From assembly GCA_021186555.1 (NCBI GenBank), contig JAJKFL010000124.1, positions 32,501-96,500 on the forward strand: 64,000 nucleotides of DNA, given 5' to 3'. Both the position numbers and the translations under genes were made by a program. The notes beneath the pieces are model-generated. The model worked only from the letters and a program-made list of their open reading frames with translations. It did no database searches and had not been told where the DNA came from. The stretch comes from Reticulitermes speratus (taxonomy: Eukaryota; Arthropoda; Insecta; Blattodea; Rhinotermitidae). This document shows positions 1 through 19,205 of the stretch, piece by piece (the first letter of the stretch is position 1; each line of letters begins with the position of its first letter).

Positions 1-5624
<5,624 letters not shown>

Positions 5625-6679
5625 TAAAAAAAAGCAATATTCCCAAAAAAAGGGGAAAAATTTGTTTGTTAACCTTCTTGTTTTTGTTGTTATCATTTCC
5701 CTCAAAATCAGTGTCTAAAACAACTTTTCTTTTTTCCCTTCCCAAAGGGTTTTAGGGCTTAAATTTTCCATTTTTAAAAAAAAAAAAAAAAAAGTTTTTT
5801 GGAAACTGTTTTTTTCTAGTAAACAGCTATAAACCCATTAATGATTTCAAAATTCAGTCGGGGCTTTTCTTGCTCTTAAGCCCAAAATAATAAGAAACTA
5901 GTTACACCGACACAGCTTTGTTCAGACGCCAGTAAAAGGTCAGCTAGACATAAGTTTCACCTTTTCCTAACCCTATTCAAAAAAAAACCTTGCTTGCAAC
6001 ATCCCCCCTACTGTCCCCCAGCAAAAAAAAAAGCACCCCCAACCCCCCTTGTTATTTATGCGGATATTTATTTCTGGAAAAAAATTCACCCCCACATTCT
6101 TTTTTTATTTCTTTCCATTCCTCACAGTAAGTGAAAATTAAAACATCCACTAAAAAAACATAAAATAAGTACAACTAAAGATAACTGCACAAAGAAAAAA
6201 ATCTAAAACTTCCGCAAGTTTTGACTGAAAGGATGTTTTTTTCAATTATGGACTTTTACTGAAAAACACAATCATAAAAAACGGCCACAAGAAAAGGGAA
6301 TAGGAAGAGATACGAATTGGGGTTTTTGGATGTGAAAAATAGAAAGAAAATACAGCCTTTTAAAGAATACTTCCTTCTGGGGTGGGGCCATAAAATTGGG
6401 AAACTTAAGGATGTTTTAAAAATTGCCTGAACAACTTATTGCCTACAGCTGGCCAGAATCGAAAATTTTTAACTCAAGAAAAAGGGAAAAGGGGAAACTG
6501 AGAAGTTTTACCAACACCACCAAAGAACAAAAAAAGGAAAATGTTGCACTGGGAAATAAGAGTTGATTTTTTTTTTAAACAAAAGTTAAAACATTAATTC
6601 CCCCCCCCCCTTTTTAAACAAATGAAAAAACCGCTATCAGCTTTTAATTTTCCCCTCTTGGAATCTTAAAAACAAATAA

Positions 6680-6860
6680 TCGAAAACCCCCCTTTTAATA
6701 AGGGGGGTTTGAAATTTTTCACTAAATCGGGTTTTCATTAAATGGGGGATTTTTTGTTTAAAGGGGACTACTGGGGACATAAAAAAATTCCTAAAGGGGG
6801 AAATTTTTCTAAATGCCCGGGAAAAAAAAATCGGGGGTTTTTACTGAAATTATGTATCTA
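6680..6860 (+). mobile_element. Noisy copy of pogo-like MITE A
   Basis: This is the degraded counterpart of the clean element at 48,205-48,376. The order 'cactaaatcgggttttcatt', 'ctggggacat', 'aaatgcccggg' and 'cgggggtttttactg' is still legible. Ends cannot be fixed because of homopolymer errors. Confidence 0.6.
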
Positions 6861-8389
6861 GGCAGACAAAATTTTTACCTAGGAGGAACAGCAATAAAAT
6901 TATGTTTTTCTATGCCAAAATTTTAAAAGCCCACTGTACACACTGAAAAACCCCTTTTTTTTCAACAATTTTTGCCACTGGAAATTTTAAAATCTTATTA
7001 AAACAAAAACACCAAAACTCAAAAAAGGAAAAATTTTTCCACACTTCACACCCCCCAAAAGTAGAGGTCGGGGGCCTTCATCCCCTGGACTTACCCGGGG
7101 GCCCCATGCCCCACTAACACTAACGGAAGCCATATAAATATATTTTAATTAACATAAAAAAGAGGGCCCAAAAAACCCCCCAAAATTTTTTTAAAATTTT
7201 GAATTTTGCTTTTAAAGGCAAAAGGGGGTAACGTGTCAAAAACTGAAAACCTACAAATACATTCCAGCTTTTCTTTTAAAGGGGGGCAATAAAAGTATCA
7301 GTGAAAAAAACTGGCTTGGGGCTGGGGTTAAGAATCAGGTTAATTTTCCCGATGGGGGGGTTTATCTTTCCCCAGAGTCCAAAACGGGGCCCTGGGCCCC
7401 CCCAACCCCCTTTTCCCCGGGGGTTTGGGGGTTTTTTTCCACGGTAAAGCGGCCGGCAGGGCTACCATTTTACCCCCCTAGTGCTAAGGTTAAAAATAAA
7501 AGGGAATTCTTGCTCCCCCTACCCCTTCATGAAAATCAAAAGGACAATTTACCTTTACCTACTTTTTTAAAAATTTTTTTACCTTTAAAAAACCATGGGC
7601 CCAAAAACAAAAAAATGTTATGAAGAGGAAGGGAAAAAGGGCACACCTTTTCCCAGCTGTGAAGGCCCCCAAAAAAAAATCCTTCACAAAACAGGGGAAA
7701 ACAATTTTTGATTCCCAGATCCGGAAAACCTTTAGAGCCCCTTGCCACACGAAGAAATTTTAAAATAAGACGTGAAAAAACCCATTGGGGTGCTTCAGAG
7801 CCCAAAAACCGAACCCCTGTTGGATATTCCCCTATTCTGCAAAATCATTTCTTTTTTTCATTTAAACACATTGGGGTAATTTTACCAAAACAATCTTTTT
7901 TTAGGGGAAAATTTTAAAAAAGGAAAAAATTTGGTTAATTAATTGGTTTTTTTCTTATCTTACAATATAAATTTGATTTGCATAGATCAATCAGTCGTAT
8001 TGGTTTTTTGCAGCTTTCTTAAAAACCCAAAACATAAAAAATTAGAGTTATCATTCTTGGACTTAACTTTTTTTTAATTTCAACGACGGTTGGCAAACGA
8101 TTTCTTTTTAACCAATTGTCTGAAAAATTTTGCACACATCCTGCTGGTCTTGCATCTTGTCCTTGCCCCGCCATTTTCTCCGCGGTTATCTTTCTCACCC
8201 CACTTAACTTTTCCCGCTGCTTTTTTCCCAACCCCCTTATTTTTTCCTTTTTGCCTTTTCAACCCATATTTTACGGTGCTTTTTTATATTACGGTGGACT
8301 AAAACCGCATCTCTTAAACCAATTTTTTTTATTTTTTCATGCTATCGGAAAAAATGTTTCTGTTCCAAATAAAAACCCAACAAAAAATA

Positions 8390-10085
8390 TAGGAAAGATA
8401 AGTTTTGTTTTCCATTTTGAGGAAAAGGAACACAACACTTCACTGAAAACAAAGGGGGAAGAATGCATAAACCCCCATTCAATGGAAGAGGAAATTCCAG
8501 GGAGACTCTCCCCCCATTTTTTTTCGTTGCACTTATCCCTTAACACCCGAGTGAACAGAGCGATTGTGGATCCCCAAGTACAGGAGCTGAGGGGGAAAAA
8601 AAAATTTTCATTACTATTGGATGATTTAAAAAACTGCAATAAAGTGGGAAATTTGGAAAAAGAAAAAAAATTTTTAAAAACCAATTCCCCAAAGTTTTAA
8701 TATGAATTTTGGATAAAAAAAATTTTAATCAAAAAAATCAGAAAAAACTACATAAAAGAAATTTGAAAGGACATTAAAGAAGGCCCCGGGGAAAATGTAA
8801 AAGTTCTGGGGAAAAAAAATTTTGAGCAATGAATAGAACATAAAAATGAGAAAAAAAAACTTGTAAGGAATTGGGGGATTAAATTATTTTTGGCCACGAA
8901 TTAATCCAAGAAAAAAATCAAGAATTTTGGGATTGGCAAAAACCAGACTTAACACTTTTTTGGAAATTTTAATTAATGGTCAAGAAAACTGGAGAAAAGA
9001 AAGAAACTGCAACCACCATGGGCAGAATCCCCAAAGGCAGAGGTAATCGTTGTAGGTCCCAGAAAACAAGGGGAAGGGGGTTGCGCTTTTGGAAAAACCT
9101 AAAAGAAAAAATTATAAAACTAGGAAAAAAGACACCAAATTTTCCACTAAACAAATTTTAAACCAAACCAACAAACAAAAACTAAGAAGGGGTATGGCCC
9201 TTAAAAAAACCAAAAAAGAAAATTTAAAACAAAAGGAAAGACAAATAAAGGACACAGAAGAAGAAAAAAAAAGATGGGGGGGTTTTTTTTCCCACTAATT
9301 AGCAACAAACGGGGGGGATAAGGAACAGCATACGGGTTAAAAATTTTTTGGAAAAAACTCAAGGGAAAAAAAAAAAGTCAATAGGGCAGCACAAGCCCAA
9401 GCAATTAGTACAAATTTTTTAAAAAAAAAAAAGTTTGGAAAAAAATTTGACATAAACCGGTTATTAAACCAAAATAAGACACTATTCCCCACCAAACCCG
9501 AAGCCCCATTTTGGCGAAGAAGAATATAAATGAAAAACAAAAATTTTTGTGCACTTTACATTTTTTTCCCCAATGTGCAAAGTCTTTCAAAACAACAGAA
9601 AAGGTATCAAAACCACACCAAAACCAGTTTTTGGGATTGGGGAGAGTACAGTTTTGGGAAATCGGGGAAAATTTTGAAAAAAAATAAAAAAAAGGGGCCA
9701 GATAAATAATAAAAACAAAAAGAGAAAACAGCATACTGATGATGTGGCAATACCAGCGGACAAAATGTAGAAAGGAAGCACCCCCGAAACAAAAAAACAA
9801 AAGTTTATGTACGAATACAGCGAATGTGGACATAAAAATTTTATTTGACCCGGAAAAATTGGAGCCATGGAATAGAAAAAAGGGGTTTAAAAAAAATATT
9901 TGTAAGCCCTACCAATGAAAAATTAACAAAATTTCCCAAAAAAAACATTATTGGAACCCTCAACAAATTTGGAAAAGTACTGAAAATTGAAATTTTAAGC
10001 CTGGCGGGGGGGATTACCTTGGTACAAAAAAAGGGGACCGGGAAAAAGGCTTGACAAAACAAAAAACAAAAAATAATAATAAAAT
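8390..10085 (+). mobile_element. Noisy copy of the R4-like retroelement fragment
   Basis: Collinear with 50,124-51,935. The start ('ggaacacaacacttcactg'), the middle ('ggcagaatccccaaaggcag') and the tail ('ataccagcggacaaaatg', then aataataat) can be matched. Frames are destroyed by read errors. See the right-hand copy for domains. Confidence 0.7.
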
Positions 10086-10829
10086 AAAAAACATTTTTTG
10101 CACAACTGTAATAAAAGTGTTGGTGGAGACCCTACTCTTTGAGAACCATAAAATGCTGTAAGTAAGGAATAGGAAGTGTAGTATAGAAAATAATAGTAGG
10201 GTTTCAAATTGGTACCCAATAACATGTTCCATTTCTCCATAGCTAACCTCATAAAATACGGGGCTTACCTGGAATGTCTTTTCCCTGGGCCTTCTTTAAT
10301 CACTTTTTTTAAATGCGTCAACTTCCCTAAGCCAAGTTTTCATTTGGGAAATTGAATATTCTGGTAAAGGGGAAATTTCAAACTCCTAAAGATTTAACAT
10401 CCAGGAAGTGTGGTTCGCTGCGATTCTGATACGTATCAAAACTGCTTATCGTCAAGAAGATATTTCTGGCAGGTTAAGGAATAAACATTGGGGATAAAAA
10501 AAATGCAATGATTTTTTTTGGGGTCACTAAAAACCCCCCCAATAGCGGGGCACAATAAAAACTTAACGCAGACTTCCTCCCTTAAAAACCAAAAACCCCC
10601 CGTCTAACCCGAAAAAAATTTTTTGCATTTTTGTATCAACTGTTTATCACTTTTTAAAAAAATCTTCTCCCTGCAAAACCATCAGAGAAAATATGATGTA
10701 AAAAAAAGGGGACCCCCAAAATTTTCAAACGTTAAAAAATTTAATTTTTCGAACTGTTTCCAACATTTTCAAGCAATTTCACATCTCCAAAAAAAAGCTG
10801 CATAAAAAAGTTTGTTTTTGTAAAAAAAA

Positions 10830-11010
10830 GTTTCCAGAAAAAAAATATAAAAAAAACCCCCAATTAAATTTTTCCAAAAATTTAAAGGAAAATTAGGTTT
10901 AGTGAGTTTTTTTTTTGCCCCACAATAGCTCCATATAAACAAGAACCCCATTTAATGAAACCCCCGTTAGTGAAAATATTCTAATCCCCTAGAATTCATT
11001 GAGTTTTACT
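10830..11010 (-). mobile_element. Noisy copy of pogo-like MITE B
   Basis: Matches 52,764-52,931: 'ccacaatagctccatataaac', the 'atttaatgaaacccccgtta' block and the right end 'ttgagttttactgtat' are preserved in order. The left end is lost in homopolymers. Confidence 0.6.
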
Positions 11011-12249
11011 GTATAGAAAATCCTCAATTAATAAAAATTCACCCCCAAAATTAACCCACTTGAAGGGGGGTCACAGTATACGGGGTGCAAAATTTCCCCC
11101 AGGCCCCCGGTCACTTGGAAACAAATTTTGTACGTGGACCTAATTTTTGGGCCCAAATGGGGAACTGCTTCATGCCACTATTCGGCAACAAGTACTCCTA
11201 ATTTTTTGGGGAAATTTGCCCCCCCCTGTTCAATAAAAAAATTTTAAAAAGGTCACATGTTTTTTAGTCACGCAGAAGAAAATGTACATCAAAAAAATTT
11301 CCAAAGGAAAAAAAAAAAAACAAAAAAATTATTCATTTTTGGCCTTTGACCCACAAACTGTTAAAAATCATCAGGGTGTGAAAAAAGGGCTCACTGCTAC
11401 AACAAAAGGGGAGGGTTTTTCCTGTTGGGACACCTTTACGGAAAGAAAATAAACCACCAAACAACAGCACCCCTTGGGGACAGACCCTTTTGGCCCCACA
11501 AAACTTCAGTCTCTGGGCCTTTAAAACCCCCAAAACCCGCCGGAACAAAAAAAAGACATTATAAAATAAAAGATCCCCTAAAATGCAAGTCAATAATACA
11601 TAATTTTCTATTAAAAAAAAACATTTGAAAATCCAAAATCATTTTTTTCCAATTCGTTATATTAAAAAAACAGTTTAAAGAAAATAAAGTACAGTTGAAA
11701 AACATTCCATTTTCCAAGACCCTTTTGTAACTTACACCTCACATGGCTTCACCTGCATAGGGTCAAGGGCCCCAAAAAACAAAAGGGAATTGAATGCCAA
11801 ATTGCCCCTAAAAAAAAACTGGATAAAACGTAAAACCGGGGAAGAAAGGGGGCTGCAAAAAATTTTTGGGGTAAAAAGTGCAAAAATTAGAGAGAGTGAA
11901 AGTGAATTTAGAGAGAAAGAATGCACAAAAATTATAACCCCTAGGCTGTTGGGGCCTGCAACGGTTTTTTAAAAAAAAACAATGAAAATTTCTGCGCATA
12001 AAAATGAAAACATTACAGAATAAAGAACAGACTTGGCACCCTACAAAATTTAAAGGGAAAAGCCAAAATTACATACATGCCTTCCCGGTAAGGGGGCCAA
12101 TTTTTACCTAAAAAGTTTATATGAATGCAGAAATGCCTTGTCTTAGTTGGTGAAAAAAATGGTTTTTAATACTGGGGGAACCAAACTTTTAGTACAATAG
12201 ATTCTTTTAAGAAAATTAAAAATAGGGTAAAATTATCAGAACTAAAAAA

Positions 12250-12530
12250 AATGTTAAAGGTAAATTTTTCCCCCAAACCCCGGGCCCCCAAAAGGCCCCA
12301 GGGGGGTTGAAGGGATAGGGGTAATTCTTTAACCTCGGGGGTGATGGGGGGGGTGGGCACACCCCGCCCCCCCCGCTTTTCCCCCCGGGGGAAAACCCGC
12401 ACCCTTGTTTAGGAGGGGGGGTAGGCCCCCAAAGGGTGGGGGACAGGTCTGAAAATCTCAAAACCCCCCCCGGGTTCGTCCCCCCGGCCGTCCAGCTCGT
12501 AGCGATTTTCTATAACCCCACTACACCCTG
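12250..12530 (-). mobile_element. Noisy copy of a reverse-oriented SINE
   Basis: Counterpart of 54,999-55,279. The reversed tail 'gttaaaggtaaattttt' and the reversed tRNA-like head 'ccgtccagctcgtagcga' are legible. Confidence 0.6.
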
Positions 12531-12744
12531 GCCCCAAAATGTGCAAAAAAGGGGAACAATTGGGGTCGTGATGTCTTCTGTGATATGAAAATGAGGCCCC
12601 AACAGGATGCCCGGTATGGAGGGACAACCCCAAAAATTTTTTCCCCACAAAACCCAGATTAATTCCAATTGAACAAAGGACCGGGGAAATTTTTGAAACA
12701 CAAGGTTCCTTTTTTTGCTTGCTTCCCTTTTATGCTCATCCACC

Positions 12745-13235
12745 AAAAAGTTTATTTTTCCCTTGGGGGGCCCGCCTTAATAACAAGGTTTCCCGGTTTT
12801 TTTGCAATTTTCCTTGGAGCCCCCCCCTTAAAAAAACAAGGTTTTGGTTTTCTGCCGTTTTTTCCTTGGGCCGCCTTAAGTAACCCCAAAGGTTTAGGTT
12901 TTTTTGGGTTGTTCCTTTTGGGCCCGCCTTAATAAAAAGGTTTCAGGTTTTTTATGCCCCTTGTTCCTTTTGGGGGCCGCCTTAAAAAACAAGGTTTCAA
13001 AAGGTTTTCATGGCGTTGTTTTTTTGGGCCTGCCTTAAATAAAGGTTTTTGGTTTTTCCATTTTCTTTGGGGGCCCCCCTTAAGAACAAAAGGGTTTAGT
13101 TTTCCCTGGCATTGTTTTTCCTTGGGCCGCTTAATAACAAGGGTTTAGGGGTTTTTATGGGGGTTTTCCCTTTGGGGCCCCCTAAAAAAAAAAGGTTTTT
13201 GGTTTTCCCCGGCAGTTGTTTCAAAAAGGTTGTCT
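12745..13235 (+). repeat. Noisy copy of the 51-bp minisatellite
   Basis: About ten units built from 'ccttggg..gccgccttaa', 'taacaaggtttcaggttttt' and 'tgcc.ttgttcc' match the clean array at 55,521-56,029. Unit lengths vary because of errors, so neither number nor divergence can be read here. Confidence 0.7.
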
Positions 13236-14363
13236 TTCGGGTTTCTCTCGTGATGATTAAAGTTGAATGTTCAGAGGAACCCCCTGCCTCCATTTGGGGT
13301 GACGGCCCGGAAAGGGAAAGGGGGGGGAAAGGGGAAAGGTTTCCCCCCGGCCAGTTGGGGTTCAGAATTTTGAAAACAGCCCTTTTCAGAGCTCAACCAT
13401 GAAAATAATAACGACCACTGGGAAAAGTAGGGAACCAGTGTTAATTAAAAACCGTATTATATGGGCAGTGGTGTCGAAGTGATCAAGTTTTTTTGTGTCC
13501 AGAAGAAAACCAGTCCTTTCTCACACTGATCATTCACGAATCCTCATAACCTGCAACCCATACTCCTCCATCCCACAATTTTCTGACATTTCAGTGGCGG
13601 CGGCACCGGAAACAAGCAACGGTGCACGGTCCATTACTGTAACTGTCCCACCATCATTGGCCTTCCATTGCAAAGCACTTCCAGACACAAGAGGATGAAC
13701 TGGCCAAAACACATGCATCGTTGAGCAGGTACCTATTTTTCCCACATTATCTGTTGCATCGATGACTACATCAACTGCTTATTATGTCAAGTGGCATTCG
13801 AAAAAACAATCTGTGTCATATGCCGTGACATCTACAAAATATTCGTCTGAAAAATTGAAAATTTAATAGTTAATGGACACAAACAGCAATGTGAGATATT
13901 AGTTTAGATCATCCCGAAAGCTCGTAAAATTTTGGAAGCTTAATATTTAACAGCTTAAACACACATCATCACGAATATCTGACCATGTTACAGTATAATG
14001 AACCCTCAATAAACAGTAAACACCTGTATTAAGTACCCCAATTTTTGGTTTTTTGGAAAATCTGTCAACACCATCATGCCCAAATGATGTAAACCCCTTA
14101 TAAGGCCTGGTTTTTTGCAACTCCTCAAATTCCCAAAACCAATCTGTTACTTGTTATTGAAGGGGGGGCATCGACAATGTCCAAAAAAGGAAATGCCGTA
14201 CAGAATCAGTAAAGCAAACCACAGTTTAATCCCCAAACACATCAGCACGGACAGAAGTCAAAAATCCTGAAAATATTGCCAAAGCCTTCTGGAAGCTATG
14301 ATATGCATGGCAAGCAAAGAGCACACATAATATTGATTTCAAGAATATACAAACCTTTGGAAG

Positions 14364-14664
14364 GTGGGCCGGGATAGCGTAGTAGGTATAAATAAATTGC
14401 TATGGGCTGGCGGTTTCGGGGTCGAATCCCGGTGGGGGCGAGATTTTCTGCACCCAGTCCCGACTGGCCCTGGGGCCTACCCAAACTCCTAAACAATGGG
14501 TACCGGGGCTTTTTTCCCGGGTAAAGCACAGGGGCGTGGAGTAGACCACCCACCCTCATCTAGTGCCACGGTTAAAGAAAGAGTAGGCTATACTTCTACT
14601 CCCTCTCTGGGCCTTCATGGCCTTTTCTGGGAAGAACTTTTACCTTTACCTAAAACCTCACCTT
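14364..14664 (+). mobile_element. tRNA-derived SINE with 16-bp target duplication
   Basis: The tRNA-like head contains an A-box-like 'gatagcgtagtaggtataa' and a B-box-like 'ggggtcgaatccc'. The tail is built of ctttacc units. It is flanked by the direct repeat tacaaacctttggaag at 14,348-14,363 and 14,665-14,680. The same insertion with the same flanks is at 57,201-57,500, so it predates the split of the two copies. It sits in the intron between MOCS3 exons 5 and 4. Confidence 0.85.
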
Positions 14665-15464
14665 TACAAACCTTTGGAAGAACAAACAAAATAACATACC
14701 TTGGAAGATTCAGTGCAGAAAACATTTTTTTGGTTGGCCCCAGTACCAGTTTCAAAAAGAAGTAATTGGCATCAAGTTGTTTCAGTTCACCTTATCGTAG
14801 TCCAATTTTCCCAATACGATCTGGACAGATACACAATAACGATCATATGACACACGAATCAAAGCGTCACTCTGTTTACAAATAAACATGAAGGGGACAA
14901 CAAGAATAATCAAACCTCAAGACTTGGTGATGCTTCGCTTGCATAAAAGCTTTAATTTTTTATTGTTCTTTGCGAAAAAAAATTGTTACCTCACCTCTTT
15001 TTACTGAATCCAACCTCCCATTTTACATTGGAAGGCCGGCCACATAGATATCCCGGAAACATTCCTTTGAAAAATTGGAAACAAACCTCATCCTACTGAC
15101 TACTGCAAATATTTCTGCAATTTCAACATTTCGGCCTAACAAAAAAATGTGAACAGGTCCTGGCATACATGTGTACATTAAAGGGGGTCTGCTTATCAAT
15201 ATGTTTTCCCCATATTGGTTTTCTGCCTGCAACATATAGAATTAAAAGCTTTGTGACTCTTGCCCTCCACTGTCAGGACAGCCCTGACATTAAACCCGTT
15301 CTGGTTTGCTCCTTTTGGGGTTCCCCGGACCAAGAATTTCTACTATGTTTTATCATGTGGCGGAGGCCAGATGACATATTGAGACTAAGTAAAACTATTT
15401 CTGTATATTTGGCAACATATTTTACAATTCCAAGTGTTTTCATGATCTGTGTGACCAATGTCCA

Positions 15465-15930
15465 CAACTACTAACTAAATAACTCCATGGACAGAGTCCT
15501 TTTGAGAAGCTAAAGTCGTCAACTATCAAGAAATTCCTCGCGTTTTATGGAACCCGAAGGTTCATACGGGATTCACGACAGCCCCTACCTGTCCCTATCC
15601 TGAGCCAAAATCAATCCAGTCCCATGGCCCCTATCCCATTCTTGAAGACCCATTTTAATATTATCCTCCCCCAAAAACTATGCCTGGGTCTTCCAAGTGT
15701 CTTCTTAGCTCAGGTCTCCCCACCAAAATTCTTATGCATCTCTCCCCCTCTACCCCTTACATGCTACATGGCCCCGCCCACCCCCATTTTTCTTGTTTTG
15801 ATCACCGAATAATATTTGGTGATGGTACAATCATTAAGTTCCTCGTTATGGGGCTTCGTTTTCACTCATAACAAATAAAACAAGCGTGCAGGGTAGCTGG
15901 CCTAAGAACGAACATCAAAGTCTTCAGGAT
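15465..15930 (-). mobile_element. LINE 3' fragment, left copy
   Basis: Counterpart of 58,613-59,025, in the same place and orientation, with extra single-base errors that break the frame. See that entry for the protein match. Confidence 0.7.
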
Positions 15931-17491
15931 GTTATGCCATGTTGACTGGTTACCATTTACAGATCCATGGAGTTTATAAATTTTTCAAAAATATTTACTA
16001 TGCTTGAAGTAAAAATCATAGAATGAGTGACTGGGTGATTTCTAAAATGATCATAAAATGCTTGATGGAGCATGCACAGTGCTTCCCCTTTCACAAGATT
16101 GCCCCCTTCATGCCAATGCAAACAACTAACAAAGTAATCTGGTCACTAAAAGACATGCAGAGGGAATAGTATATAAAAAAATGACAGTCATATTACTGAT
16201 AAAACAAACAGAAGTCCTGTTTCGGAAAGAAAGAAGTTTTTCAACATTTCACATCCTGTCCCAATTCTACCAAAATTTTAAAAACAGTAAATGGTAAACA
16301 TGGTGTGAAGTGAAATTCAAAGGTTACAATAATTCTCCTTTGTGGACAATTCCTGCTTCATTCAGGTTGAATAACATCAATTTTGGTAGAAGTCTAATTC
16401 CATTTAAGGTGAGTTTTGAATTAATCCAGTTTTCTTTTTTAAACAGGCATTACTACACCTGAGAATAACAACTCCTGAATTGATGGCTAGTCTGAAAATA
16501 AATTTCTGTGACAATGGTCATCTTCCTTGGGTTTAAATCTTGGAATAGAATGGAAAAATTGGCAATGAGAAAGACCGTATTCTTAGAACTGGCATTAGTT
16601 TTTAACTCTCTGGCTGCCAGATTACTACTTGCAAGGGAATATAAAAAGCATTCTGTCCTCAGCTTCAAAAACTCATTCACATTATTTCAATTCATTCCTC
16701 CTGACCAAGGATGATGAATTTAATGTTACATTCCAAATTATCAACATGACTAATATTACAGAATAAAAGGAAACAAGCTACAAAACATGCGCATTGCATA
16801 ATGATTGTGATGCACATGTTCCCTTTCAATTAATTATCTAAAAAAAATAAAGGTTTAAATTTTAATAAAGCAACAGCTGCAGCATCATTATAAATAAACA
16901 CACATGAGCATACATACAAATCCATAAATTCAGATGGACAGAAATTTTCATTATGATCATCAATAAGATATGTCAGTAACTGACTGCTGAATATACAATT
17001 CCAAACTGTAAGCAAAAACTGGGGGCATGCCATACCACTGTGACAGAGAACTCAATGAACGTGAAAGAGACAGAATGCCTGTTCCTACAAATTTCGATGT
17101 TAAAATTTAATGCAGACTAAAATCCGACGGACAGCCATCAGTAAATGTTGTCTCACACGAGCCCAAGTCTAAACACATGGCCTAATATAACCTAAACCTA
17201 AGAGTTAGCACTCAGCCCCAAGTAACAAGAAGAAACGTAACAAGCACAAACCTAGTACTGTATATAGACAATTACAGCCCGTGCCGGAAGAAGAACAAAC
17301 ATGTGTTACCATAACTTTGTTACTGCATCATCTACAGTGGTCACGAGTACGACACTGTAATGTAAACAACATAGCATCTGAAGCACAAAGTGCTTTCTGA
17401 ATACCAAAATTCACGTCACTAACCACAATCCTGAAAATTAATCTCACAATCACTCCATGATTCACCTGCACTTCATTTTCACAATTCTAAC

Positions 17492-17584
17492 CTGATCCAG
17501 ATGCTGTCGTAACATAGCTTCCTTCTCCATTAGTTGCTTCTTCAAATTCAATATTTCGTCCAGAAGCAATTCAGGGGGTTCCAT
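17492..17584 (-). CDS. MOCS3: MOCS3 exon 1, left copy
   Basis: The start codon is at 17,584-17,582 and 31 codons follow (beginning [12 protein letters not shown]) up to a donor gttagaa at 17,491. The sequence is clean and matches the right-copy exon 1. It predicts an N-terminal helical segment that precedes the adenylation domain. In this copy the next two exons are missing. Confidence 0.75.
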
Positions 17585-18167
17585 TGTGACCTAATGCAAC
17601 CTGATCTTGAAATGGGCAAAGACGCAGGAATTACAATAGTGTCTACACCACTCACACTGATCGAATAATAAAACTCACGTGAGGTTACTTCAACGTCACA
17701 CCATACGTAAAAAAAAATAGTAAACACGTAGTCCAGACTGGCACCTACACGAAAAAAAAAAAACAATGTTGTATAGAAGAAAGTACTGTTGCATATTCTG
17801 ACACAGGCGAAAACAGTACAGTATGTAACATAACCTACATCAAGAAATAAAAATATGTACCTAACCCCCACAACTCCAACCTAATGTAAACAAGCCCGCC
17901 GGACGGCAGCCATACTGCCAACATTGATACCATGTGACCAAAACATCGTCCGCGAAAATATGAAGGTAATTCAACTATGTTTCTGTAAAGTTACTCTAAA
18001 AAATGGCGCGTTTGCGGAGGTACTCGTAGTTCAAAAGTATCTGTCACCTTGAAATGACGAGAAAAAGTAGAACTGTAACCTCCTTGGATAAAATTAATTT
18101 TTGAAACTTAAAATAGTAAAATGCGTGCCTCATTCTGTAGAATGTTTTAACCATACAGGTCAGCTTA

Positions 18168-18375
18168 ATTTGCATAGTGACTACTTTGCAGCCTGTACTA
18201 CCGAGGAACCAGAGTTCGATTCTCGGTGGAAGCAATATATATTTATGTTTTCTCCAGTGTCCTGTCTCTTGTCCAATGGGTACTGGGGGTTCTTTGCCCA
18301 ATTGTAAGTAGCTCGAGATGTGAAGCTTAAATCTCCCTCCTGTTACTGAGGTTAAGAATGCATGCAGCTACTCCC
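18168..18375 (+). mobile_element. tRNA-derived SINE, second subfamily
   Basis: The head carries a B-box 'gagttcgattctcgg', followed by the body block shared with the other SINEs (ccagtgtcctgtct, tccaatgggtactggggg, gaggttaagaatg). The same element lies at 61,678-61,895. No clear target duplication was found. Confidence 0.65.
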
Positions 18376-19039
18376 CCCTTGTTTAATATTTTGAGAAACA
18401 AATTGGTCCTTAAAACATGAAATGTGACAGCCTCTCTGTTTTCCAGACAACAAGGAACCATATTTAAAACGGGTCATTAACATTAACCTTCGATTTGCAG
18501 AAAATTTATCCGTCACGTTATTAACAAATCCTTAAGGGAAATAATAGCTACAGTATAATTTACATCCCTTTGTCGGAATTTTGCTCAACCTTTGTGCTAT
18601 CATTAACCGAGAGGAGGGTTTAAAATATTTAAAAATAACCTGCACGGCGATCATTGTATCAGACGGTATTCAGTGTGGTCGCTATGGTGATCAGACCATC
18701 CCTTTTGGCAGGGTTTAGAACATCAAGTGTGCCCTGATATAGTAACTGATATAGTGTTCAAAGACCGTTCACCGATAATGAATATGTAGATATATATAAC
18801 ATGTAATTACATCCCCACATTTATGGTTATTTTCTTTCAAAAAGGTTGAAATGTACACAGTAGTCTTATCCTTCGTTAAGTACGTAGGCTGCCTCCGAGG
18901 TACTGTATACCAGGATCCACTACACTTATTACAAATGTATTACAAAGAATTGCCTACATTTTAAATGTTTAACATTCTTACACCTTTCTACTGTATGCAA
19001 AGTTTACTAGTTTCTTTTTGTGCGGTGTTGCTTTGATTT

Positions 19040-19082
19040 GGTTCCCTGATGATGACCCTGGGGATCGAAACATGTAGGAATT
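19040..19082 (+). ncRNA. Hammerhead-ribozyme-like motif 1
   Basis: Read 5' to 3': GGTTCC (stem I), CTGATGA, one extra T, a stem II GACCC/GGGATC with a bulged A, GAAA at 19,067-19,070, a palindromic stem III around ACATGT, TA at the cleavage position, then GGAATT pairing with GGTTCC. This is the layout of a minimal type I hammerhead. In known cases such short stem III forms work as dimers, and they are carried by Penelope-like retroelements. The extra base before stem II departs from the textbook core. I see no flanking protein-coding retroelement. Confidence 0.5.
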
Positions 19083-19205
19083 TTCAATGTGATACTGTAA
19101 TATAAATATCTAAGGAACAGAACTGTGCATTTTCTTGGTCTAGTGTTTTGAATATGACGGCAGAGCTCTTAGCCCTACCTCCAAGGAAATTTCATGATAC
19201 TCATT

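Larger units (their letters stand above)
7570..17584 (-). pseudogene. MOCS3: Left-copy MOCS3, exons 2 and 3 missing
   Basis: Counterparts of MOCS3 exons occur in order on the minus strand. Exon 8 lies near 7,570-7,750, exon 7 near 10,269-10,471, exon 6 near 11,340-11,560, exon 5 near 13,550-13,848, exon 4 near 14,699-14,818 and exon 1 at 17,492-17,584. Exons 8 to 4 are full of homopolymer errors, so their frames cannot be judged. Exons 2 and 3, clean in the right copy, are absent: about 390 bp is missing at ~15,965 and about 320 bp at ~14,890. Loss of exon 3 would remove the ATP-binding GxGGLG loop, so this copy could not make an active E1-like enzyme as written. Whether the losses are biological or consensus drop-outs is open; the junctions are clean but lie in the mid-quality zone. 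Confidence 0.75.

Noticed and set aside
8116..8700. 194-codon + strand frame in the left copy
   Set aside because: Aligns with non-coding and retroelement sequence at 49,830-50,470; it stays open because of read errors.
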